Shown here: one piece after another, positions 11,601 to 23,600 of the stretch
Layout of the letters: every line of letters starts with the position of its first letter
How positions within the stretch are numbered: position 1 is the stretch's first letter
Assembly (NCBI RefSeq): GCF_037038585.1
Contig: NC_092560.1
Span: forward strand, 56,270,049 to 56,334,048
Origin: Patagioenas fasciata
Lineage: Eukaryota; Chordata; Aves; Columbiformes; Columbidae
Length of the DNA: 64,000 nt
Direction of reading: 5' to 3'
Program-made: the position numbers and the translations under genes
Notes under the pieces: model-generated
The model's database searches: none
The model's input: only the letters and a program-made list of their open reading frames with translations
What the model was told of the DNA's origin: nothing

Positions 11601-14600
11601 AATGTCTCCAGAGAAGGAGACTCCACAGCCTCTCTGGGCAGCCTGTTATCTCAAAGCAAAGAAGTTTCTCCTCATATTCAGATGAAACCTCCTATGCTTC
11701 AGTCTGTGCCCACTGACTGTCATCATGCCATTGGGCACCACTGAGAAGAGTCTGGTTCTGTCCTCTTGACACCCACCCTTGAGGTATTTTTAAACATAAG
11801 TAAGGTCACCTCTCAGTCTTCTCTTCTCCAGGCTGAGCAGACCCAGTTCCTTCCTCACAAGAAAGATGCTGCAGACCGCTAATCATCTTGCCTCACAGAG
11901 GTGAGGCTGACAGGTTGGTGGTTCCTGGGGTCTTCCTTTCTACCCTTTTTAAAAATAGGTGCAATGTTTTCCTTTTTCAAGTTACGGTTTCTCAAATATC
12001 GTGGAGAGTGGCTTGGCAACTACGTCAGCCAATTCCCTCAGGACTCCTGGATGCATCTCCTCAGGTCCCATAGATTTATTTATGTTCAGGCTCCATGAGT
12101 AGTCACAGATCTGATCCTTGCTAACGTGGGAGGGACTTTGCTCCTGCAATCCCCTCTTGCAGTTCATCCACTTGAGAGGTGTGGGAAGAGAGCTTGCCCT
12201 TGAAGACTGAGGCAAAGAAGTTGCTGAGTGCTCAGCTTTCTCCTCATCCATTGTTACCAGTTCACCAGTCTTGCTCATCAGGGGGGCTACACTACCTCTC
12301 ACCTTCCTGTTCTGGCTGACCTACCTGTACAAGCCCTTGTTATTGTTTGCGTTCCTTGCCAAGTTCAGCTCCAGCTGCGCCTTGGCCTTCCTGACCCATC
12401 TCTGCACAACTGCAGAGTGTCCCTGTGCTCTTCCCATGATCCCTGTCCCTGCTACCACTGCCTGTGCATTTCCTTCTTGCCCTTTAGTTTGTCCAGCAGG
12501 TCTCGACTCAGCCATGCCGACCTCTTGCCCTCCTTACCCCATTTCTTACACCTGGGGATTGGGAGCTCTTGCACTCTGTGGAATGTGTCCTTAAAGCTCT
12601 GCCAGCTCTGTTCTGCTTCCTTGTCCCTGAGAGCAGTTTCCCAGGGGTCCTGTTCCCTAGCTCCTTGAAGAGCTGGAAATTGACTTTCCTAAAATTCAAA
12701 TCACTGATTAGCTCACTTGCACTGGTGACCATCAGGTGTGGTGTCACATCCCCCCTGGTCGGGCTGTCTCTTACCTGGCCTAGAAGTTATCCTCAGCGGA
12801 TTCCAGGAGTATCCTGGATTGCCTACAGCTCACAATGCCACTTTTCCAGCAGATGTCAGGGTGATTGAAGTCCCCCAGCAGGACAAGAGCCTGCAAGTGT
12901 GATGGCTGCTGTAGCTGGAGTAAGAAGGCTTCATCAGTAACCTCCCCGAGTTGGGCTGCCTGTCCCTTCTGAACAGCCTGTAGCCATCAATCACTGCACT
13001 CCAGTCATGGCATCTGTCCCACCAAGTTTCAGCAATGGCCATAAGGTCGTAGCTTTCTAGCCACAGGCTGTCTTCCAGCTCCTCCTGTTTGTTGCCCATG
13101 CTGTGTTAATTCATGTAGAGGCACTTCAGCTGGACTGTTGGCTGTGTCTCGTTCTCAGAGGAACATCCCTTAATTATTTTGAAGTATTTTGCAGCTGGTT
13201 TCCTGTTGGTTTGTATTATCTCAGGAGCATAAGACTTCAAGTGTGTTTCAGTGTGGCCAGCATGTCTCAGAGCCACCGGCTGAGGGTACTCACTAGCACC
13301 CCACCCATCTGTCCTTGCATCTTGTCCCATAGGTTGTCATGGGCAAGCCTGATATCATCCCCCTTCCCCCAGCATGTGTAGTTTAAGGCCCTGTCAGTGA
13401 GCCCCACTAGCTCATGAGCAAAGACCCTCTTCTTGTTTGAGATAGGTGAGTCTCATCCAACACCAGCAAACCTGGTGCTGTGTAGACCATCCCATTATCA
13501 AAAATACCACAAGTTGTGACAGTGACACCAGCCACAGAGCCATGTATTAATTGACTTCATCCATCTCCTTCTTCTAATGTCACTGTCCACAACTGGAAGA
13601 AGAGAGGGGATAATAACCTGTGCTCCTGATTCCCTTACCAACCATCCCAAAGCCCTGAAGGCTCTTTTGATTGCCCTTGGACTATGGATTGCAGCTTCAT
13701 CACCACCCACTTGGAAGACCAGAAATGGATAGCAGTCTGAGGACAATGCTGGGCTAGGAAGTTTTCTAGTGATGTCAACATTGCCAGGTCTCGTTGAGCT
13801 TTTCATCAACCAACACCCCTGAGGCCTTCTCCTCAGGGCTGCTCTCAGCCCATTTTCTAGCCAGCCTGTATTTATGCTTTGAATTGCCATGAACCAGATG
13901 CAGAACCTTGCACTTGGCCTTGCTGAACTCATGAGGTTCACATGGGCCCACCTTTTGAAATTGTCTAGGTCCCTCTGGATAGCATCCCATCTCTCAGGTG
14001 TGTCAACAACTCAGCTTGTTGTCATCAGTAGACTTGCTGAAAGTGCACTTAATCCTACTGTCCATGTTTCCAACAAAGATATTAAACAGTGCCAGTCCAA
14101 ATATCTACCCCTGAGGAACACAACTTGTCAAATTTCATCCCATTAATCATTGGCTGTTGCTCCCGTCTATCCCATCTTGTCCCCCAAGAAGGTCTACAGC
14201 ACCTCCCAGTTTGATATCATCCGCAAACTTGCTAATGGTGTGTTCAATTCCTGCATCTAGATCATTGGTAAATATGTTGAATGGGACTGACCGTAGAATT
14301 GAGCCATGAGGAACAGTGCTGGTGACCAGTTGCCAGCCAGATGCTTTTATAAACTGAGAGTTAAATCATTAATTTATGGATATGTTACCATTTAAACAGC
14401 AGTTTCAGTGCTATACATTGAAATAAAAATATATATACAAAACAGTGACTCTTCTGTAGAAATCTGAAACAGCTCTTTTTCGTGACAGCAAACACTGCTC
14501 ACAATGGGAGAGTTAATGGTTTATGCTACACACATGATGGACTTCATCTATTGACCATTGGCACAGATGATCGGATGCGACTCTGGAACAGCTCCACTGG

Positions 14601-17600
14601 AGAAAACACATTAGTAAGTTCTCAGGGATTTTTGGTTATGTTTTTATTGCGCATACTTCTAGAAGGTTTATAATTTGTGTAACTGTCATTAGGACTTTGG
14701 ATATTTATTCATTTTTATAAAGGATATAGCAGCTTCATCTCATCATTTAAGATTTTGTGAGCATATTTTTTTCCAGATTTCTCTTCTTGTTACTATTTGT
14801 TATAAAGGACAGTATGAAGCAGCCTGTATCTTGTTAAAGATTGGATATGGTGACTTTAAATTCATTAATTTGTGACCATGGCTGAAAACACTGTAGATGG
14901 TAATGAAAACCTTAATATGCAGTGACTTTTGGTAGAATTTTTTTAACTATTAGCTGTCTATGTGCTATCCACAGAGTAGTTTTCTCTACCTGAGAGTTTC
15001 ACTGATGGACTTCCTGGCTTTCTTACAACTTTTTTTGTGTTTTTGTGAAATCTCTCTTGTGGAGTTGTATAACACTGTTAAAAAATATATCGATCGCTCT
15101 ACATTTACCTTGCAACCAAATTGGAGTGTTGGGGGCAAATGAGGGAATTAAATTTCTGCTGCTGCTCCAGTCCTTTCTATGCCTTTTTTTGCTGAAGGTT
15201 CCTGTTCTAATTTTCTGTTCAGTAAAGGAAATGTTTCCTATGTTGGGACATACTAAGTCAGTCAGTTTCCATGAAAATTTAGACAGTGGTGATTATGGTC
15301 TGTTATTGCTATCAGGAGAGGAAGACATTTTAGTCTACCTTAGAAGTATTTTACTTTGGCTGCTTAGTTTCAAAACACAGCAAAACCAATTACTTATAGA
15401 CATTTAAATGAAAGGACTTTGCTGTCTCCACACTACTCATATTTGCCAGCTTGTTCTCAGAACTTATATACAGACATCTTTCTGTCTTTGTATCACCATC
15501 ACCAAAGTAGATAATACAGTTTGTTCACTCTACTACCACCAGCTGGATCACTGTTATTTGTTTTTCTGTGCCTGTTAGTTCATTGACTTGTTTCATAGGC
15601 TATATTACAGTTCTTTGTATTTGGTGTGGAATAGCTTCTTGATCCTACCGTGCTTTTTCAAGTCCAGAATTATATTGTCCAGAGTACTATATTTTCACAC
15701 GTTGCCCAGAGGTATTGCTTAAAGTAATTTTAAGGCACCAGCAGACAAACGCATGTACAGGTAATACAATTTCACACCATAGTCTGTTTATTTCCCCAAC
15801 TGGCCAGTCCTTTTGATCTCCATAATTTCTTTCTGTGGCTCTCCAAAGGTAGAGAAACAAAACTATGCATGTGAATCTTTTTGAGCAATGAGACAAATTT
15901 GGGGCCTAGTGGATTGTTTGAGTTAGTAAGAGAAATAAATGTTGGAGTTGTGCACATATATCACAAAGAGGAATAGACAGTCCGGAGTATAAGAAGAATC
16001 AAACAGGGAAGCCAGTTTTTTATTTGTCTGTGTGCTTAAAGAACAAAGTCAGTTTTTAAGACCTTTATTTAGTTCTTGATTTGGCAGCATCCTTTCCTTT
16101 TCATTGTTCCTCTATCAAGCAGGAACATTTTTATGGATTATATCCATATACTTTTCCGAGCTTTCACTCCTCCTTTTCATTGTACATGCCTTTGTTATGA
16201 GTAGTGTTGTGGCTTGGGAATTGCTGTTACAGCTCACATACTCTGGGAAGTAGTTTAATTGCTCTTTATTAGCACAGTAATATGCTTCTTAAAACAACTA
16301 GCATTAATAAGACTTATAACAGTCAATGTTTACAAACACTGTCTTTATAAAATGAGCAGTGTATCCACAAAGGACATCACATGAACTCCACATCTCATGA
16401 AAATATCCTTTCAATATGAAAAATGTCAACCTATTTGTATGCTAATCAAACTCTTTACATACATTTTGATGATGATTGAGAGAGATTTTTCTAGTTTATA
16501 TTGTACTTTTCTTACATAAGTGCTCTTTGTTATGAAACATCATACTTCAAAAATAGAGCAACAAGTAGTCTTCTTCCTTGCCTGGCTTATGCTGACTGAT
16601 GCTTATATTTACCTCAAACTTCGGACTCACCAGGTTCAATAAAGCCAAGTGCAAGATCCTACACCTGGGCCAGGGCAACCCCCAGTATCAATACAGGCTG
16701 GGGGATGAAGGGATTGAGAGCAGCCCAGTGGAGAAGGACTTGGGGGCACTGGTAAATCGAAAGCTGGACATGAACTGGCAATATGAGCTTGCAGCCCAGA
16801 AAACCAGTTGTATCTTAGCCTGCATCGAAAGGAGCATGGCCAGCAGGTCAAGGGAGGTGGCTCTGCCCCTCTGCTCCGCTCTGGTGAGACCCCACCTGGA
16901 GTTCTGTGTCCAGCTCCGGAGCCCTCAGTACAGGAAAGACATGGACCTGTTGGAGAGGGCCCAGAGGAGGCCACAAAAATGATCAGAGGTCTGAAACACC
17001 TCTCCTGTGAGGACAGTTTGGGAGAGTTAGGGTTTTTCAGCCTAGAGAGGGCTCTGGGAAGACCTTACTGCAGCTGTTCAATACTTGAAAGGGGCCTATA
17101 ACAAAGATGGGCACAGACTTTTTAGTAGAGCCTGTTGCAATATGACAAAGGCAAACTGTTTTAAACTAAAAGAGAGTAGATTTAGACTAGAGATAAGGAA
17201 GAATTTTTTTACAATGAGGGTGGTGAAACACTGGCACAGGTTGCCCAGAGAGGTGGTAGATGCCCCATCCCCTGGAGACATTCAAGGCCAGGCTGGACAG
17301 GGCTCTGAGCAACCTGATCTAGTTCAAGATGTCCCTGCTCCTTGCAGCTGGGTTGGACTAGATGAGCTTTGAAGGTCCCTTCCAGCCTGAATGATTCTAT
17401 GATTTATAGCTATATACTGTTGTGTATAAGGAGTTCTTTTTATATTTTTAATACTTGAGAGAAAATTATAATGTTGGATCATCTAGGAAAATGTTTAAGG
17501 TGATAATTCTTAAGTTCTGATTTCAGAGGTAACTTAGGTGCTCACTGTAAATCTGGCATGGAACAACAGCCTGTGCAAATTCTATTCCTGTGTGGAACTG

Positions 17601-20600
17601 ATTTCTAGGCATGTCTTTATTTCCCTTTACTAAAGTTGATATTAAGGAGACTGGACTTAAATGAACAGAAAAATTATTCCTTGATAGGCATCTGTAACTG
17701 GAAATCTCAAAAGTTGTATTCACATTGGGAAGCTTACAATTAATTTTACTAGGTATTAAAGAAGAAATGAAATCGATCTTTTTGTATAAAGTTATTTCCT
17801 GTAGTTTTAGTTAACAGCTAACTGCATAATCCTTCATTTTACAGGTGAATTATGGGAAAGTCTGTAATGAAAGCAGAAAAGGACTCAAATTCACCATCTC
17901 CTGTGGCTGTAATCCAGAGTTTGCCTTTGTACCGTATGGTAGCACCATTGCAGTTTACACAGTTTTCACAGGAGAACTGATCACTATGCTTCGAGGGCAT
18001 TATAGTACTGTCTACTGCTGTGTATTTCAACCTGATTTTCAGGTAAGCAATGTACAAACAATATTCCAGACAACCTGGAATATTTATACAGATTTTCAAA
18101 CTGTTTGCACAAAAAGTATTAACTTTTCAGGGATGTGCTTTAATCAAAGGTCTTGATGTAAGAGGGAATTTGTGGCCCATGTGTCAAGCAAGATAATTTT
18201 GCTCACATTCTTGGGATGGCTCTTCCTATATTGGGTGCCTTCCACTATTCATTTCGTCTTACATAGGTAACTTTCAATATACCTACAGTAAGTTTTTTGT
18301 TTATATTGTCATTAATAGATTTTATGCACTAAGGCTTTTGCATGTTTTCTGTAAGACTGAGGAGGAGGTATTTGTCTTTCTCTGTGATACTCGAGACTAA
18401 TCACAGTAAGAAAGAATGTGAAGTGCATTTAGGCGAAGTGCATTAGTATTTCTATTGGTACTGAGAAACCCCTCAAGTACTTTGCTAAGGTAATCTTGTT
18501 CAAATGCCTGTAGTTAAAGCAATCACTGGATGTATGAACAGTTTATATGAAGGGTTGAGAACATAATGAGCTTTTTAAAATTAATTTGAGAACATTTCAC
18601 CTAAGAAATACTATAGCATTACAAGGACTCAGGATATTGACAGTCTTTTTTACTTTTCCTCTGCCCTTTTTATTCTTTTTTTTCTCCCCCTATGGTATAT
18701 TTTTCTCTTGCAATAAAGGACTTAGGGATAACAAAGCTTAATTTGTTATGAGGTACTTTACAACAGATTGTTCTTACAGCTTGTGGTGTGGCAAGAGCAT
18801 AGCGGATGTTAGTGTGGATTTTAAAGCTATAACAGAGTTGCCCTCAGGTGTTGAGGGTTGTACTTCATGTTCCAGCTCATCCTTTCTCATCTTTTGTTTC
18901 TGAAATTTCAGGGAGAAACATTTCAGGGAGAAGTATTTGATGCAAAAGGGTCATATGGATATCTTTCATGACCTCTCATACAATACATCGTAGAAGTTAA
19001 TCCGGTAGCTCTTGCTTTGAGTCCAGTAACTTTTTCTGAAACAATGTTTCCCTATCACTGAGATGGACTTTGCTGAGATTTTTGTCACATTAGGGATGAG
19101 GCAATTAGAGCCCAAGCTAATATGCCTTGCTAGACCTGGAAAACAGTTACGGCATTAATAGGCAGTGAGATACGAGATCCACTGAAAGGTGGAATATTCA
19201 CATTATAACCAAGGCACATCTTTTCTAGGCTATTCTTCACTAGCTTAAAAAGCTCTTGTGTTTTTAAGAATAGTTTCCAAACAAAAATGCTAGTGTATTT
19301 ATATTAAGTCAGCTTTGGTGTTCTTTTTGAAAAGCTCAAGTGGTGAGTCTCATTACATTTCATTGTAAAACATGTTTTCCAGCCCTGGAAATGCATACCT
19401 CTTTAGAATGTCTCTGTCTTGGCTTTTAAGATCCTTAGAAAAGGATCACTTATGTGAGCATGCACACAATAACTGCATCAGTCACTGTAGCTGTAGGTTT
19501 ATGTTGGCAACACTTTCATTTGTTTATCTGTTGCAAGTTCTGATTCTCTTCCAGAATAATCCTCTTCCACAGTTCAATTCTGTGTTCTAGAAGTGTGACT
19601 GGATTGTCTTTTTCTTGGTGTTCTGTGTTTAGTTGCATTAAATTGTTACTCTGGAATAGTTAGTGTGTCTACACCAAAGGTAGTGGTAGTGTTATTTTGA
19701 CTGTATTCATACCTGTATTTCCAAATTACTCCTTCTGGCTTGAAACAATTAAGTACATTACATTAATTAGTCTTCATATATTACCAGTAAAAGTGATGAT
19801 TTCCCAGTTAAAACTCCTTTTCTGAGAATGCACTTACCTATAGAATCTGTTTTATTTTACTCTTGCAAGCAATATTAAATGCATATGTTAAAAAGTTATT
19901 CAGAGCCATGCTTTTATATTTTCAGTTACTAGTTGTAAATAAAATCAGTTTTGCTTGCCAAACCTGCATTGCTGCAAACTGTGTTGACATTTTTTTTATA
20001 TTTCTACATCTTGACTCTACAGTACCTGAATCATTTAATCCCTTAATCATTTAATCACCTTTTTTCTCTTGTCAGTTAGTTTATTTGAATCTGTATCATT
20101 CCACTTTTTTTTTTTTTTCCTGAATGGCATATTAGCTCACTTTCAGCTTCGTAGTATGTCAATATGTATTAAAACATAATTAACTCAAGCAAGCTGGAAA
20201 TTTTCTTAGACAGCTCTTTTAAGTCTCTCTGATGCGTAGGTATGGATCTACTGGTGAAATGTGTAGCAGATGGCTATCTAACATTCTTACTTACTAGGAC
20301 ATTTGAAATTAGTACACTATCTTCATATGAAAAAGGTCTACATGTTTTCTTCATAGTTATACCATTTCCACCTAATAGTGAGTCTCTGTTGTTAAGAGTT
20401 TTTTTCATATTAACAGTCTTCTAAACTTTCTGTTGTCTTTAACCCCACTGAGTGATTTTTGTCCTACCCATCTCCAAATCTGGTCATTAGAATTTCCTAC
20501 TATTTTTTTCTATGTTTGAAACTTCTGTTTGTTTTTGATTGCTGCCAGTCCCTCACATTGTTTCTATTCATTAACTGTATTTTAATCACTATCATTGTTT

Positions 20601-23600
20601 TACCGCATAGCTGAAATAGGCTCTAAAAGGAACTTTAGCTTTGTACCAATTATGTATTAATATTTGAGGTGAGAAGTGTCTTCTGTTTGCTCAGAACCAT
20701 GTAATCAAATATGATTACTGATACCCAAGCAACTAGCTATTTGCAGTACAATTATATTAGTCTTTGTCTGTTCTTATGAGGTTCAAATTAATGAGCGAGT
20801 TTGTGTGGAATACCTTTTGTGTTTGAGGTACTTTGTGGAGCTGTCTCCACGGAGTGGTGTGAGATTTCATTAATTTGTGTATATATACCTTTTGAGGTCC
20901 AGAAACTAGACCCAAAAAAACTACTATATTATGTATCCGTTATATTAATAAGTTTACATATATAAGATGTTAGTCTGCCTGAGTAGTAAGAACTGCAGAA
21001 TTTGATCCTTTGTTAAAAGCCGTTGATTTCATAGGAGGTCAGCGATTTCAAGGGTGGCATGGAAGAGGAAATCTTCATTGTGCAATGTCTTAGATGATGT
21101 TTACTGTTGGATTTAATATGCTAGATACCATTGTACCCTATTAGCTGCTTAAAATAATTTAAGTAAATAAATGAGAACTGCATTTCTCTTTCAGAAGAAG
21201 AAATGGAGTAAAGCATCATGCACAAATAACATGTAATAAATATTAGGTATGCATCAGGAAGCAGTTTTGCTTTAAATTATACCTACTTCTATTGTTCAAG
21301 AAATGACAGTGACATTTGCAAAGGTATTTGGCAAATCTAGTGGCAGGCTAATAAGTAAAGATAACTGAAAGTTAAATTAGATTCTATTTGCAATCTGTCC
21401 TCAGAGTCTTAAAGCATAGTATTTCCATATATTCTACCATAAACCTGCATGGAGTACGTTTGTAGCACAGTGTATGTGTATGTCCTGTACTGTTGCATAA
21501 ACAGGCATGGAGAACACTGGCTGTTCTTTTGACTGACTTAAGGTATGAGTCGCCGTTTCAGATTGTAATAATTAATTGGAAGTATTACTCAATGCAGTGG
21601 ATATGAACTGGAGATCTTGCAATGCCAGGATCAGAAAGTGAGGCAAGTGATAATAAAGATTAAGTGGAAGTATACTGGTGTCACCATGACATTGCTCACA
21701 AGGACAGATTTTCACACAATCATAGAATCATTTAGGTTGAAAAAGACCTTTAAGATTGTCAAGTCCAATCAGTAAACTAACACTATCAAGTGTGCCACTA
21801 AACCATGTCCATAAGCAGCTCATGTACACATCTTCTAAACACCTCCAGGGATGATGACTCAAACACTTCCCTGGGCAGCCTGTTCTAATGCTTGACAACT
21901 CTCTCTGTGAATAATTTTGTCTTGATATCCAATCTAAATGTCCTCTGGCACAACTTCAGGCTTTTCCATTTGTCCAATCCTTTGTTACTTGGGAGAAGAG
22001 ACCAACATGCTCTATTCCACAACCTCCCTTCAGATAGTTGTAGACAGCAATAAGGTCTCCCCTCAGCCTCCTTTTCTCCAGGATAAACAGCCCCAGTTCC
22101 CTCAGCTGCTCCTTATCAGACTTGTGCTCCATAGCCTTCACCAGTTTTGTTGCCCTTCTCTGCACTCTCTCCAGCACCTCAATGTCTTTCTTGTAGTGGG
22201 GGGCCCAAAACTGAAGACAGGATTTGAGGTGCAACCTCACCAGTGCTGAGTACAGGGATTGGTCACTTCCCTTGTCCTGCTGGCCACACTATTCCTGATA
22301 CAAGCCAGGATGCTGTTGGCATTTCTGGCCACCTGGGCACACTGCTAGCATGTTCAGCCACCTGTTGATCAACACCCCCAGGTCCTTTTCTGCCAGGCAG
22401 CTTTCCAGCCACTTTTTGGCAAACATGGGAGGTTTTAAAGTTCTAGTGATAGTCTTTATCCTGTCAAAGGCAGGAGGCCTGAGTAGAGTACTGCTGACAG
22501 GATGAAGTGGGACCTATACCTTGGTGTAACTTTGACCTGTCTTCTTTTAAGCAAGATAAGAAGGGTGTTTCCTCTCTCATAAGGATTTGAACTCTAACCT
22601 TGTGTGTGTTTTACACCTGAATAACTTCATGCATGGGAGCAGTTCTACAAAAGCATGTCAACTCTCTTGGATAAGATTACCCACATAAATGGGTATTTAT
22701 AGGAATTAGGCATTAAGTTTGTGTCAGCATAACTCATGCAGTTCTAGAATTGAAGGTACGTAATATAGTAGACTCTCTGCAAAGACAGAACTGTAGTAAT
22801 TTATTTAGCTTATGTTAAATCAGCATATTAATAATGTGCACGGAGTTGCTAGTTTAGTGTAAAAGCCAATGTACTTAAAGCAAGGCTTTCATACTGTCAG
22901 CCTGAACACAGAAACGTACTTTATGTGTTTCATTCAAGAAATTTAAACACACAGCAAAACTCGAGTGTTGTGAGACATGGCATAAAATATGCAGAAGTAT
23001 GATTCAAGATTGAAGCCATATGAGAGTATTTTCATGAATGTTCATGTAAGTGGAACTCTGGAAAATAGAAGCATTAGTGCAAAATTTACTGCAAAGATGG
23101 TGCAGTGTTTCTTATTACTAAAATTTCCTTAGTTTAAAGTGGCAGAGAACTCTGTGTTTCCTTTAATAAAGAACTGAGAAAACTAAGCTGTATTTGACTG
23201 TTAGCTATTTGGTGTAGAGATGTTTCCTTCCATGTCTTTGCAGGGTGCCTTGCACAATGGGATCTCAGTCTTTAGTCATTACCATAATAAACAGAGTTAT
23301 TTTTATTAAAAATAACAAATTGGTCTTTCTGATCTCTGCCTTCCCAACAGGATGCAGGCTTCCAATTGTTCTTTCTTTGTTCTTTTCCCTCCCTAGGCAT
23401 ACTGAAACTACATTGACCTAAGTATGTCTTTGCTCCATACTTATACACTCTTCTAACATGTGTTACTAGATGCTCTAGAGTTGATTCGTATTTTTTAGTT
23501 AAAATATTTTTCCTTTTTTTTCCCCCTTTTTTCTTCTCCCTTGGATATAATTAATCTCTTAAGCTTCCTAACTGTTAAAATACATGTTGTTTCAGGAGAC

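Larger units (their letters stand above)
9139..14488 (+). other. ERCC8: ERCC8 intron 8
   Basis: 5350-bp GT-AG intron. About 4.2 kb of it (10168-14345) is antisense CR1 sequence in several layers. The rest is AT-rich, with an A-rich stretch at 9766-9820. Confidence 0.9.

Noticed and set aside
16599-16982. 127-codon open frame, considered as a host gene
   Set aside because: It is CR1 reverse transcriptase sequence ([13 protein letters not shown]), part of the intron 9 LINE copy.
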